Part shown: positions 19,051-30,308 of the stretch, in pieces
Layout: the number at the start of each line of letters is the position of its first letter
How positions within the stretch are numbered: the first letter of the stretch is position 1
Assembly (NCBI RefSeq): GCF_040833975.1
Contig: NZ_CP162130.1
Coordinates: forward strand, 1,512,001 to 1,576,000
Source of the DNA: Leptospira sp. WS92.C1
GTDB lineage: Bacteria; Spirochaetota; Leptospiria; Leptospirales; Leptospiraceae
Direction of reading: 5' to 3'
Length of the DNA: 64,000 bases
Program-made: the position numbers and the translations under genes
The notes under the pieces: model-generated
The model's input: the letters and a program-made list of their open reading frames with translations, nothing else
Told to the model about the DNA's origin: nothing
Databases searched by the model: none

Positions 19051-19122
19051 AGATAACGACTTATCGTTTATCTACATAGCAAACATCTGGAATCGCAGAA
19101 ATACGTTCGATACTATAAAACA

Positions 19123-19308
19123 ATGACGGTCGGTTCGGAGAAAACTCCAATACTCTTGCATTCAGAGGATGGGATAGGCCTCAGCGTATTGGACACAGCT
19201 CTGGAATTGAAAAATGTCGTCCAGGCATCCGGTGTGGGGAGGGGGTATATGCCGTTTCTTGAGCGCGTGAAGGAAGGCGGTAGGGTAGTGACGTTGAAAC
19301 GCGAGTGA
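19123..19308 (+). CDS. Hypothetical ORF, probably a C-terminal gene fragment
   Basis: The frame reads VGSEKTPILLHSEDGIGLSV, then LELKNVVQASGVGRGYMPFL, ending GGRVVTLKRE. It is open upstream to 19055 without a start codon, giving KHLESQKYVRYYKT before the ATG. It therefore looks like the 3' part of a gene whose beginning was lost near the IS481 insertion. No Shine-Dalgarno, no family recognised. Confidence 0.35.
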   Translation: MTVGSEKTPILLHSEDGIGLSVLDTALELKNVVQASGVGRGYMPFLERVKEGGRVVTLKRE

Positions 19309-19480
19309 CAACGTACCGCGCCGGAAGACAATAGACTAGATGAACAAGGAGCTCAATGTCTCGAAGGACACGAAACGGATGATCTGCCTCCGGACTAAGG
19401 AGGGACCAAGATCATCACGCGCGATGAGCGTCTTCTGAAATTCCTAAATGCGGCTTCGTTCCTGCAAGGAGAGATTGACA

Positions 19481-19810
19481 ATGAGCGCATTCAATTCAGT
19501 GATTGTTCCTTGGAAGAGTTCGATCACCTCTAAAGAATATAAACTCAAAGTTCAGTTTAAATACGGCGATGTCTGGCAATCTGTGTATCAGATTGGTGAA
19601 ACTTTGAGGTGGGGAGGAAATGATATTGGCCATCCCAGGACGAGAAGAGTGGTTGTGGACGGCTGTCTGGAAGGAGAGCCAGCTATACCGGACATTCCAG
19701 AGGACTTCGAAATATACATAGTGGAGAACAAGATCGACAGAGTTATTCCAGCCACAGGGGACTATAACTTCGTTGACGCTGATGATACCTTCATCGTTCT
19801 TGAAGAGTAG
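19481..19810 (+). CDS. Small acidic immunity-like protein, family unknown
   Basis: The protein has 109 residues and the ATG has AAGGAG about 10 nt upstream. It reads MSAFNSVIVPWKSS, then KLKVQFKYGDVWQSVYQIG, TLRWGGNDIG, ending DADDTFIVLEE. It is beta-rich and strongly acidic, with no signal or membrane helix. Size, acidity and context next to Imm11 and DUF2247 suggest a further immunity protein, but this is inference. An overlapping frame ending at 19532 (FLNAASFLQGEIDNERIQF) also looks protein-like and may be the tail of a lost upstream gene. Confidence 0.55.
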   Translation: MSAFNSVIVPWKSSITSKEYKLKVQFKYGDVWQSVYQIGETLRWGGNDIGHPRTRRVVVDGCLEGEPAIPDIPEDFEIYIVENKIDRVIPATGDYNFVDADDTFIVLEE

Positions 19811-20334
19811 GATTTAAAACTATAATCACTAGTCATGATGAACCAGAGCCAGGAAGATTCGCTGGACTAGGTCATTCGTCCTGGTTCTGCTATAGACGGA
19901 AACTCACTCAGACAGTTTTGCGATTGTGGAAGCGTGTCGACTGGTCCAGGTGAGGATCTCGATTGTGCAGAAATGGTAAGAGCGACGGCTTCCAAAGGAT
20001 ACGAGCAGATGTTGATCAACTTGGCCGGAAAGAGATTTTATATACCAAAAAAATATCGGGATTCCCGCAGATTGACTGAAAAAATCAGCGGGAAGCGAAA
20101 TCTTTCGTATTAGCAGGGAATTTTAAAGTTTGAATCAGAAATACAAACGAGATATCTGGTCCGCCGGACTTGAATTTGTTCAGATCGAAGATTTGATTTA
20201 CGCTAAGGAAATGGTTTGGAATAGGATAAAAGTTCTGATATTTTAAATCAATTACCGCGTTAGAATTTTGGACCGCCTTGATCATTTTTAGTAGCTCGAA
20301 TGTGTTTTAATTTATTTTCAGGATTTAATTACTT
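19811..20334. other. Gene-poor stretch with protein debris and two hairpins
   Basis: A frame around 19940-20105 reads GEDLDCAEMVRATASKGYEQ then INLAGKRFYIPKK, without a start codon. It resembles coding debris, perhaps from a toxin gene. An 11-bp stem lies at about 19842-19888 (CAGAGCCAGGA / TCCTGGTTCTG). A second hairpin is listed separately. The promoter of the next gene should lie at the right end. Confidence 0.4.
20062..20094. terminator. Hairpin, possible transcription terminator or structured RNA
   Basis: TTCCCGC (20062-20068) pairs with GCGGGAA (20088-20094), extended by GATT/AATC after one mismatch, with a 9-nt loop. A run of A on the + side (20079-20084) lies in the loop and inner arm. 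There is no strong T run after the stem, so termination is only a possibility. Confidence 0.35.
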
Positions 20335-22281
20335 ATGAATTTGAAAAATAAACTTACAGCGTATCCCAAAACCCTAATGTACTTTGCCAGAAAAATCAAG
20401 CTGCAAGGTTCTGTTCCAGTTTTGGGACAGAACCTTATACTTTTTTTTGAGAACCACCCGCTCTCATTGGCTTTTTTTTCCGGTTTGATGACAGTTTTGA
20501 TTTTTAAGATTGTCCTGGGTTTTTTTCCGGAAGACAATTATCTCTTTCGCGATGATGGAATCATCACTTTGAGCCACGCTAAAAATTGGATCGATTTCGG
20601 TTTTATCGGAGTCAATCTGAGCGGTGAAATCGTGGAAGGCTTCTCTTCGCCGCTTCAGTTTCTAATCTATTCATTTGTTTATAAAATCGGCGGATTGCAC
20701 TATTCTATCTTTTTTACGTTTCAGTGGTGGCTGACGAGTTTTCTTTTCGGTTTTGTACTTTATCTTTTATTTCAAGAGATCTTTGAATCCTCGAAACTGG
20801 AGAATCTGGCTTTTTCTGCGGGAGCGATCGCGTTACTTTCCGTTTCCTTTACCTTTCTTGCGTGGCATGCGTCGGGAATGGAAAACTCCTGGATGCATGT
20901 TCTTTATCTTACATACATTTTTGTCCTTTTTAAGATATTGATCGGAAACCCAATTCATCCCGTTTTTGCCTCTTTGTTTTTGTTTGCGGGGATGTTAGTC
21001 AGAATCGAAAGCGTGTTTCATCTTTTTTTCGTGAGTGCGACCTTTTTATATCTGAGTTATAAGAACCGGATTTCCTGGAAACAAACGATTCCGATTTGGG
21101 TCGCGGGGGTTCTTTGGAGTTTGTTCTTTTTGATCCGGTTTTTATATTTTGGAAGGTTATTCCCGAACACTTCCACCGCGCAGGAGCTTTCTCTTTCCGA
21201 GAACATGATCAATCTTTTTCGATTGAGCCCTTCCTTGGGAAAAAATTGGGAGATTTTTAGATTTGGTTTTAAACAAAATCTTGTGTTACTGATTCCTGTG
21301 TCTTTTTTGCTTTTGTTTTTTAAAAAGATCGGAACAAAAGAAGGTATTTTTGTAATCTTGGCCGTAGCGCTTTCTGTTTCCGGATTTATGCATCCGTTTA
21401 TTTTCGGAAATTTCAGATTGGATCCGGCAAGGCCGATGACATGGCTTGCAGTGATCGGTGTCGTTTTATTTTTGATTCGTATTGTTGCAATTACAGAAAA
21501 AAGAAAAATTTGGATCCTTCCGATTCTTTTACTCGCAGGGTTTTTGTCTTATAAAAATTATAAATTCAAATCCTATAATCTCTGTTGTAGTTCCCAGATT
21601 TTTGAACAAAGAAGATCCGAGGTTTTGCAGATTGTAAAATCGGAACAAATTCAAAACGCTTCGTTGGCAATTGCGGATTTGGGAGTTTTGAGTTTTTATA
21701 AGGAATTTAACATTCTCGATCTTGGATATTTGGGAAACCAGTATCTCGCAAAAAATAAAAAGAATGCGGATAAGGTTTTCTCTTACATTCGATTGAATCG
21801 CCCAGACGTTTTAGAAATTCATTTTCCTTGGAGTTGCGAATATTCAAAACTTTTAAATCACCCCGATTTTGTAAAAAATTACAAATTGATTTTTACAACC
21901 TCCGAAAAAGCGGTTTTGTCTTCTTGTTTGGACGGTAGTAAGATCGTAACCGGAACGTTTTTGTATCAGGGAATGGCAAAAGATTCCCCCTCCATTGATC
22001 GGAAAATTTATTCCGCTTTTTTAAAGGATCCTTCTTTGCATGCTTTAACATCGCAGATCGATTTGTGTAATGCCGATCAACGTAACTGTTTTCCTCTGTT
22101 TCGTAATCTTTACAGATTTGTAAATCGATTTAAAAAGAACATAACGGATTCTGAATTTGTTGCCGCTTCGAATTCTTTTACAAAACCAGAGTTCAAAGTT
22201 TACGCAGCCACGATCTGGGACCGAAAGTCTCCGAGCGATGATCTCGTGCAGTCAATTGTGAAGCACTCTATTGAAGAATGA
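20335..22281 (+). CDS. Polytopic membrane protein, GT-C glycosyltransferase-like
   Basis: The protein has 648 residues: about 10-11 membrane helices up to residue 415, then a soluble C-terminal part. After the first main helix a loop reads FRDDGIITLSHAKNWIDFG followed by EGFSSPLQFLIYS. This Asp-Asp loop and the FSSPL motif are seen in bacterial GT-C proteins that use polyprenyl-phosphate sugars. An envelope glycosyltransferase role is inferred. The ATG has AGGA about 11 nt upstream. The first 35 residues (YPKTLMYFARKIKLQGSVPV) are encoded by a dispersed ~85-bp repeat that also lies inside an unrelated gene at 49.5 kb. The native N-terminus may therefore have been replaced or extended. Confidence 0.72.
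   Translation: MNLKNKLTAYPKTLMYFARKIKLQGSVPVLGQNLILFFENHPLSLAFFSGLMTVLIFKIVLGFFPEDNYLFRDDGIITLSHAKNWIDFGFIGVNLSGEIVEGFSSPLQFLIYSFVYKIGGLHYSIFFTFQWWLTSFLFGFVLYLLFQEIFESSKLENLAFSAGAIALLSVSFTFLAWHASGMENSWMHVLYLTYIFVLFKILIGNPIHPVFASLFLFAGMLVRIESVFHLFFVSATFLYLSYKNRISWKQTIPIWVAGVLWSLFFLIRFLYFGRLFPNTSTAQELSLSENMINLFRLSPSLGKNWEIFRFGFKQNLVLLIPVSFLLLFFKKIGTKEGIFVILAVALSVSGFMHPFIFGNFRLDPARPMTWLAVIGVVLFLIRIVAITEKRKIWILPILLLAGFLSYKNYKFKSYNLCCSSQIFEQRRSEVLQIVKSEQIQNASLAIADLGVLSFYKEFNILDLGYLGNQYLAKNKKNADKVFSYIRLNRPDVLEIHFPWSCEYSKLLNHPDFVKNYKLIFTTSEKAVLSSCLDGSKIVTGTFLYQGMAKDSPSIDRKIYSAFLKDPSLHALTSQIDLCNADQRNCFPLFRNLYRFVNRFKKNITDSEFVAASNSFTKPEFKVYAATIWDRKSPSDDLVQSIVKHSIEE
20354..20439 (+). repeat. Dispersed ~85-bp intragenic repeat, copy A
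   Basis: This segment aligns at roughly 85-90% with the reverse complement of 49541-49623. It runs from TTACAGCGTATCCCAAAA through ATCAAGCTGCAAGGTTCTGT to TTTTGGGACAG and CTTATA. The length differs by three bases, which keeps the frame. The end forms an inverted repeat (CTGTTCCA - GTTT - TGGGACAG, 20411-20430). It codes for the N-terminal part of the GT-C-like protein. Confidence 0.8.
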
Positions 22282-22383
22282 AATTGCAATCGTTGTCTGA
22301 GGGATACAATCGGGTTTTTAAGAAACAGGGCGGATTTTGCAGCAGATTTTGAGATGACTTACGAATCGATTTAGAAAGAAGAA

Positions 22384-22647
22384 CTAACGGTTCTTGATCG
22401 GAATCAGATGAAACACACCGAATACAAGAATCTGAAGAGCGTCGGAGAGTGGATAGGCAGATTTATGTTTCAGAGTGAACCAGAAGTAGGCGATCTCGAA
22501 TAGATGAACCGTGAAAATCCCCACTCCCACCAGTCTCAATAGAGAATCGATCGGCTGACCGAGTAAAAAAAATCCGGATACGTTGATTCCGAATAAAATC
22601 CAAAAAAGAACAGTTCCAATTTTTAGAGTCTGAAAAATGGGATTCAT
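22384..22647 (-). CDS. DUF1145 family small membrane protein
   Basis: The protein has 87 residues and three hydrophobic helices. The pattern VHLFEIAYFWFTLK, ending FGVFHLIPI, fits DUF1145 (YhhL-like), whose function is unknown. GAGGTATCT precedes the ATG with good spacing. It is convergent with the GT-C-like gene. Confidence 0.7.
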   Translation of the reverse strand: MNPIFQTLKIGTVLFWILFGINVSGFFLLGQPIDSLLRLVGVGIFTVHLFEIAYFWFTLKHKSAYPLSDALQILVFGVFHLIPIKNR

Positions 22648-22752
22648 AGATACCTCAGAAAAGTTTATGTATTGAAACTCTTCTTATCGATCGGTCAAGA
22701 AAAAAAGAGACAATCGGATTGACTCTTTTCCTTGTCTTTGTAGAATCATTGT

Positions 22753-23712
22753 ATGCTACCTTGTTGTCATCATATTCTTTCCTCAAACGAACGCTCATCG
22801 CACCCATCGTCCTTTCCTTGGAAACATCCGGACAATTTACCTCCTTTGCGGGATGAAGAATTTCCCTCTCATATCCCTCTTTTGGAAAAATACGGACTTC
22901 CGTTTATCATCGATATTCATTCTCATTTCTTTCCAGAATACGTGATGAAACGGATCTGGAAATGGTTTGACGGAGTAAACTGGGAGATCGCGTATCGAGA
23001 AAACGAAGTTCAGAGAATGGAATCGCTTTCTAAGAATCGGATCCGTTATTTCACAACCTTGAATTACGCTCATAAGGAAAGAATGGCGGAAGGTTTAAAT
23101 CGCTGGGTGTTTGAAACACATAAAAATACGGAAGGTGCGATTCTGTTCGGAACTTTTTTTCCCGAAGAAGCTTGTTTGGATTATACAAAACGCGCCGTGG
23201 ATGAATACGGTTTTCGCGGATTTAAACTTCACTGCGAAGTGGGGAGACTGGATCTGACGAGGTCAGACCTTTCCTCAACATTCGCTTATTTGGAAAAAAG
23301 AAAAATTCCTCTTGTAATTCATTCCGGAGACGCGCCTCTTCCGGGACCCTATACAAATATTAGATACTTTAAAACTTTTATCGAACGTTATCCGGAATTG
23401 AAGGTGATCGTCGCCCATATGGGAGCTTCCGAGGTCTGGGAATATGCCGAACTTCTCGAAATGTATCCCGAACTGAGATTGGACACCACTATGGTTTTTG
23501 TGGATTTTTTAGCCACTGGAATGGAGCAGGATCCTTATTTAAAAATTATCGAACGTTATCCGGATCGGGTTCACTTCGGTTCCGACTTTCCGAACATTCC
23601 GTATGCGCTCAGTCATCCGATTTGTAATCTTCTAAATTCTCCGCTTAGCGACGAAGTAAAAAGAAATGTAATGCTTCACAACAGCGCTCGACTTTTCGGG
23701 ATTTCTCTCTGA
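22753..23712 (+). CDS. Amidohydrolase family (amidohydrolase_2) protein
   Basis: The protein has 319 residues with a TIM-barrel metal-dependent hydrolase pattern. Expected metal ligands are visible: IIDIHSHFFP (His-x-His), PLVIHSGD, IVAHMGAS and the catalytic Asp in FGSDFPNIPY. This subfamily includes decarboxylases and TatD-like or uncharacterised hydrolases; the substrate is unknown. The N-terminal 50 residues (MLPCCHHILSSNERS) are polar and unusual, and a later start is possible. Confidence 0.85.
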   Translation: MLPCCHHILSSNERSSHPSSFPWKHPDNLPPLRDEEFPSHIPLLEKYGLPFIIDIHSHFFPEYVMKRIWKWFDGVNWEIAYRENEVQRMESLSKNRIRYFTTLNYAHKERMAEGLNRWVFETHKNTEGAILFGTFFPEEACLDYTKRAVDEYGFRGFKLHCEVGRLDLTRSDLSSTFAYLEKRKIPLVIHSGDAPLPGPYTNIRYFKTFIERYPELKVIVAHMGASEVWEYAELLEMYPELRLDTTMVFVDFLATGMEQDPYLKIIERYPDRVHFGSDFPNIPYALSHPICNLLNSPLSDEVKRNVMLHNSARLFGISL

Positions 23713-23816
23713 TTTTGCGGCGGTTCTAAATTCTTATTTTAAAAATCGGAGTCTTGATTCCTACGATGAGTGAGGAAAAAACTTGCCAACGAGGGCGAAA
23801 TCTTTATCCTTTCGAT

Positions 23817-24242
23817 ATGCGCGGGATTTTTTTATCCATTTTAGGACTCACCACTCTGACGCTTTTTTTGCTTCAATGTGGAAAAAACGGAGCTGCGACT
23901 CAATCGGCTTCTGCGGAAGTTTATAAAAAAGTCGCTGACGCGTATTGTACTCAGATGAGTCGTTGTCGAGAGCCGTATCTTGCCTCTCTTGAGGGTAAAT
24001 TGAGAAAAGAAGCTGCCGCAACGTATCCTGACAACGCCCAGTGTTATAGCGATTTTAATTATGATTATGATAAATCGGAACCGATCATTCTCAAAAAGCT
24101 CGGAGATAGTCTAAAATTGGATGCGGAGCTCTGTATCAAAAGCGTGGAAAGGGCCGATTGTGGTTCGATCGTAACCTATCAGATTCCCGAATGTGTGGAA
24201 TACAATACATTCTTAGAAACGCTTTCCTCTCCTTCTAAGTAA
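23817..24242 (+). CDS. Cys-rich lipoprotein
   Basis: From the ATG at 23817 the protein has 141 residues and starts MRGIFLSILGLTTLTLFLLQCGK, a clear lipobox. Six further cysteines follow (AYCTQMSRC, AQCYSDF, ELCIKS, ADCGS, PECVEY), so seven in total. The pattern is reminiscent of the leptospiral seven-Cys lipoprotein family. Starts at 23754 (TTG) or 23766 (ATG) would give an over-long signal peptide. A surface or periplasmic role is likely; function unknown. Confidence 0.78.
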   Translation: MRGIFLSILGLTTLTLFLLQCGKNGAATQSASAEVYKKVADAYCTQMSRCREPYLASLEGKLRKEAAATYPDNAQCYSDFNYDYDKSEPIILKKLGDSLKLDAELCIKSVERADCGSIVTYQIPECVEYNTFLETLSSPSK

Positions 24243-24361
24243 CCGAGCGCCCTGCTACACGACCATAGGGAGTGTTGCGTTGAGTTGCTCCAGGAAGCGA
24301 GATGCTGAGTTTCCCGAGCGAAATTCTTATTTCGTTAAATCTTTGATATAAAAGCGAAAAG

Positions 24362-24940
24362 TTATCTGGATTCTACTTCGATCTTTTCGTCTTTTTCGTC
24401 TTCGGTCAAAATCGGACTGTCCAATTTTTCCAAAAGACTTTGTAATAAAAAGAAATAAGGATTCACCTTTCCTGCGACACTTTCTCCGTAGAGCTGAGTA
24501 TACGTCTTGATCAGGGATTGATTTTCTTCCGTGTTTTTTGAATACGAATTTTCAGCCAACCCTTCCCAAACAACTTCTACTTTCGAGCAAGGAATTACTT
24601 TTCCAAGTGCGGACAATTCCACTTTGTTTGGGGTTTCTTTTTCGCGAATCTTTAATTGAAGCACACCTTGTACTTTTTTATCGAACCCTCCGCAAACTGT
24701 GCTTCCGGTACGATACGGATATATAATGAATTCCTTATGGTGTGAAAGATAATTTTCCGCGATTTTTGCGGCTAATTTTTTTTCGGAAATTCCGGATTCA
24801 CTTTCCGGGGAGATCTGCACCGCGAGTCTTTTAAATGTTTTTAGATCTTTTTCCCAATTGGGTCCGGATTTAACGTATTTTACCGTACAGTTTACCGTGA
24901 TGAAGACTAACGTTGTAATGAAGATGGAATTTTTGATCAT
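24362..24940 (-). CDS. Lipoprotein of the RND/MlaC operon
   Basis: The protein has 192 residues with the signal MIKNSIFITTLVFITVNCTV, where the Cys is the lipidation site. The remainder is a mixed alpha/beta soluble domain (FKRLAVQIS, KLAAKIAENYLSHH, VWEGLAENSY). It resembles the MXAN_6521/LA_1396 lipoprotein family as I remember it. The gene begins 7 bp after the RND gene's stop, so it is the last gene of a three-gene operon. It may be the outer-membrane partner of the transporter. Confidence 0.75.
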   Translation of the reverse strand: MIKNSIFITTLVFITVNCTVKYVKSGPNWEKDLKTFKRLAVQISPESESGISEKKLAAKIAENYLSHHKEFIIYPYRTGSTVCGGFDKKVQGVLQLKIREKETPNKVELSALGKVIPCSKVEVVWEGLAENSYSKNTEENQSLIKTYTQLYGESVAGKVNPYFFLLQSLLEKLDSPILTEDEKDEKIEVESR

Positions 24941-24947
24941 TCTACGA

Positions 24948-27860
<2,913 letters not shown>

Positions 27861-27866
27861 TCTGAT

Positions 27867-28475
27867 TTAATTCTTTGCTTCTCTCTTGATCAGAGCGATG
27901 GTCTGTTTGATGCCATTTTTTTTGATGGAAGGTTCGATCGATTTTACACGATTGGTTTCGGACGCGTATTTCCCCTCGCTCAAAAAATCGGTGACATACC
28001 AGGTTCCGTCGATCTTGTTCAAAATCCAGGAGAAGGTAATTCTTTCGGATCCGTTCCAGATGATGGAAGAAGCAAGCGTTGCATTGTCTCCCTTAATGAC
28101 CGGTTTTTCATAATTGATATCGATCTTGTCAAAGTATTTGTGAGCGATCGGAAAACTGCGATGAATGATAAATTCTGAAATCGCTTCTTCGAATTCTTTT
28201 CTATCGGTATCGGCAATCTTACCGGAGCTTTTTAAAAGCTGAGAGCTGAATTGCTTAACGTGGATGATCGAGATCGCCTTGTCGTTTTTTTTATAACGAA
28301 TAAACCCGATCAGCTTTTTTACTGTGGAACCGATTTGTTCTTCCGCAGATGGGGCCTCTTCGGTCGGGGCGGTTGCGTTTTCTTCGGAAGCGGACGGATT
28401 GGGTTCTGTCGAACTTTGAGAAAAGAGCGGTTGAATCAAAAAGATCAGGAAAAGAATTGGGATTATTTTTTTCAC
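27867..28475 (-). CDS. MlaC/Ttg2D-like periplasmic lipid-binding protein (HpnM-like)
   Basis: From the GTG at 28475 the protein has 202 residues and starts MKKIIPILFLIFLIQPLFSQ, a signal peptide. An AGGT about 10 nt upstream supports this start; the longer frame would bury the signal. After an Ala/Glu/Pro-rich linker the MlaC domain shows RKEFEEAISEFIIHRSFPIA, FDKIDINYEKPVIKGDNATL and KIDGTWYVTDFLSEG, matching Ttg2D/HpnM. It lies 6 bp upstream of the RND gene. The likely role is to shuttle a phospholipid or hopanoid across the periplasm. Confidence 0.83.
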   Translation of the reverse strand: MKKIIPILFLIFLIQPLFSQSSTEPNPSASEENATAPTEEAPSAEEQIGSTVKKLIGFIRYKKNDKAISIIHVKQFSSQLLKSSGKIADTDRKEFEEAISEFIIHRSFPIAHKYFDKIDINYEKPVIKGDNATLASSIIWNGSERITFSWILNKIDGTWYVTDFLSEGKYASETNRVKSIEPSIKKNGIKQTIALIKREAKN

Positions 28476-29255
28476 AACACGGTACCTGTTGTTTATAGTT
28501 TGATATGAATCCGAAAACGGTTCTGGGGAGGAACTGACTGGATACGACATACAGCATTCCCAATCTGTAGGGGGAAGTCAACGGAATAATATTTCCGTTG
28601 TAGAGTCTGTTTGCATCTTTCTATAATATGAGGGTGTTGAAATCTTATCGGACCGAATTTGATTTTGTAATGTCCGAGTGGTCGGAAAGAAAAACTTTCA
28701 GATTCCCTAAAGAAAATCCCCCGTTCCGGGAATTCTTGCGGGCTCATCGACTCCGATCTTAGGATCAACATCGAACAGTCGAGGACAAGTCTGCAGATCG
28801 TTTTACGTTCGCCCAAAAGAGAAGTTTGTATTCTTCTCGGATTCGAATCTTTCTTTTGCCGGGGGCGAGCTCGTGGTTAATTTTAAATTCGTAACGGAAA
28901 ATTCGGAAACGATTTTACATTCTCGTTGAATAAAAATTCCAAAACCCCGATTTCGAATTCGGTATCCAAAAATATTGAAACGTCTCGGCCTTGTTGAAGT
29001 GAACGGGGAACTTTTTTTGATCGGAGGCGACCTAAACCTGAGGTGATTTACCGTAAAGTAGATCCATCCTCTTCCAAGCGGAACCTTACGTTTTTAAGTC
29101 GGAAAAGATAGGTCTCCGATTTTTTATCGGAATATTGTGCGAAATCCGACTTCGCATTCAGATTCAAAAAACAAAAAGAAGAAGATTTAAAAAAGCGATG
29201 GCAGATTTTAGAAAAACGCATGGACGTATTCTATCAAATTTCTTTTGGTAAAAGC
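28476..29255. other. Long intergenic region with a probable decayed + strand gene
   Basis: From 28628 a frame reads MRVLKSYRTEFDFVMSEW, then RKTFRFPKENPPFREFL, ending after 45 codons. Later pieces in shifting frames also look coding: DLRINIEQSRTSLQIVLRSP, then SFAGGELVVNFKFVTEN, then LVEVNGELFLIGGDLNL, then KKQKEEDLKKRWQILEKRM near 29170-29225. This suggests a gene broken by several frameshifts. I cannot name it. Confidence 0.35.
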
Positions 29256-29885
29256 CTATTTTTTAAAAGAAGAGTCGATGCTGAGTTTCCCGGATCGGAG
29301 ATAAGGTTCCAAGTCCTCGGGTTCGTCGATATCGTTTAAAATAGGGAGAATCCAGATGTTTTTTCGAAGTAATTGCAGTTTTTCTAATGTAGTTGCGAAT
29401 ACACGATTGGTGCTCCAGGAGATTTCGTGAAAAATTTCCGAAGACATCGATTTGAGACCTAAAAGATAATAACCTCCGTCCTTTGCAGGGCCGATCACCG
29501 TATCCCGATGATCCATGGCAAAGAAGGCTTCTCGAATGTGTTTTGTTTCTAAATCCGGACAGTCGCTTCCGATGATCACCGCTTTTTTCGCACCGGCGGA
29601 AAAGGTTTCTAAAAATGCATTTTCCATTTTTTCGCCGAGGTCGTTTCCGGTTTGAAGATGAGCGCTTGTCGCTTTTCCCCAAAGCGAAAAATCCCATTTC
29701 GGTATGGAATCAAAATACAGTCGGATTGGAATGTCCAGCGCCTGTATTTGTTTTTGGGTGATTGCCAAAAGTTGTTCGTAAATCGCCAATGCGGTTTGAT
29801 CGCCCAAACTTTTGGCCAGTCTCGTTTTGACCCAGCCGGTCACGGGATTTCTGAGAAAAAGTATTAGGTTGTTTTGAAGATTCAT
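29256..29885 (-). CDS. DUF2064 / TIGR04282-type nucleotidyl- or glycosyltransferase
   Basis: The protein has 209 residues from the ATG at 29885 (MNLQNNLILFLRNPVTGWVK). Family marks are KTRLAKSLGD near the start, the central GSDCPDL (metal/nucleotide-binding Asp residues) and VIGPAKDGGYYLLG. The fold is GT-A. Relatives are annotated as rSAM/selenodomain-associated transferase 1 or arsenosugar-biosynthesis glycosyltransferase. No partner radical-SAM gene is nearby, so the role is open. Confidence 0.82.
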   Translation of the reverse strand: MNLQNNLILFLRNPVTGWVKTRLAKSLGDQTALAIYEQLLAITQKQIQALDIPIRLYFDSIPKWDFSLWGKATSAHLQTGNDLGEKMENAFLETFSAGAKKAVIIGSDCPDLETKHIREAFFAMDHRDTVIGPAKDGGYYLLGLKSMSSEIFHEISWSTNRVFATTLEKLQLLRKNIWILPILNDIDEPEDLEPYLRSGKLSIDSSFKK

Positions 29886-29995
29886 GCAGTTTGATTTTAA
29901 AAAATAGGATCTTGGAAATCGAATTTCAAAAATTAGAGAGCGCAAAGATTTGTCATTTCAAATTATATCGAAGCCATTTAGTAACAGAATCATAC

Positions 29996-30024
29996 TTGAC
30001 CACCAATCTTGCTTTGGTTATTCT
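29996..30024 (+). promoter_or_regulatory. Sigma70-type promoter of the small lipoprotein gene
   Basis: TTGACC (29996-30001) and TATTCT (30019-30024) are separated by 17 bp. The expected start site lies about 70 bp before the ATG at 30103. No other gene intervenes. Confidence 0.55.
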
Positions 30025-30102
30025 AAGAGATGCGGCAATCCTTTCCATTGGAAAAAATTATTTTCACGGATTGTTCCGTTTAGAAAAGATTTGGAGGTGT
30101 TT

Positions 30103-30303
30103 ATGAAAACGATTCGCAATTTTCTTTCTGCTGGAACGCTTGCGGCAGTATTGCTTATCTCTCTGTTTCTCGGGTCATGTAAGAAGGAAGAAAAAGATAA
30201 CGCCGGGCTTAATACGATTCTTTTACTTCTGGCCATACAACCGCGAGTGGAACAAAGTCGAACGGGGTTTTTTATCATAGTTCCTAAAGGAATTGCGGAG
30301 TGA
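30103..30303 (+). CDS. Small lipoprotein, 66 aa
   Basis: The ATG has a strong GGAGG seven nt upstream. The sequence MKTIRNFLSAGTLAAVLLIS leads into the lipobox LGSC followed by KKEEK. The short mature part contains a second hydrophobic stretch (NTILLLLAIQ), as in several tiny leptospiral lipoproteins. The next gene starts immediately after its stop, so the two are co-transcribed. Function unknown. Confidence 0.75.
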   Translation: MKTIRNFLSAGTLAAVLLISLFLGSCKKEEKDNAGLNTILLLLAIQPRVEQSRTGFFIIVPKGIAE

Positions 30304-30308
30304 AAATC

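Noticed and set aside
19051..19073. AGATAACGA / TCGTTTATCT hairpin after the IS481 element
   Set aside because: Short, AT-rich, with one bulge and no T run; not convincing as a terminator or attachment site.
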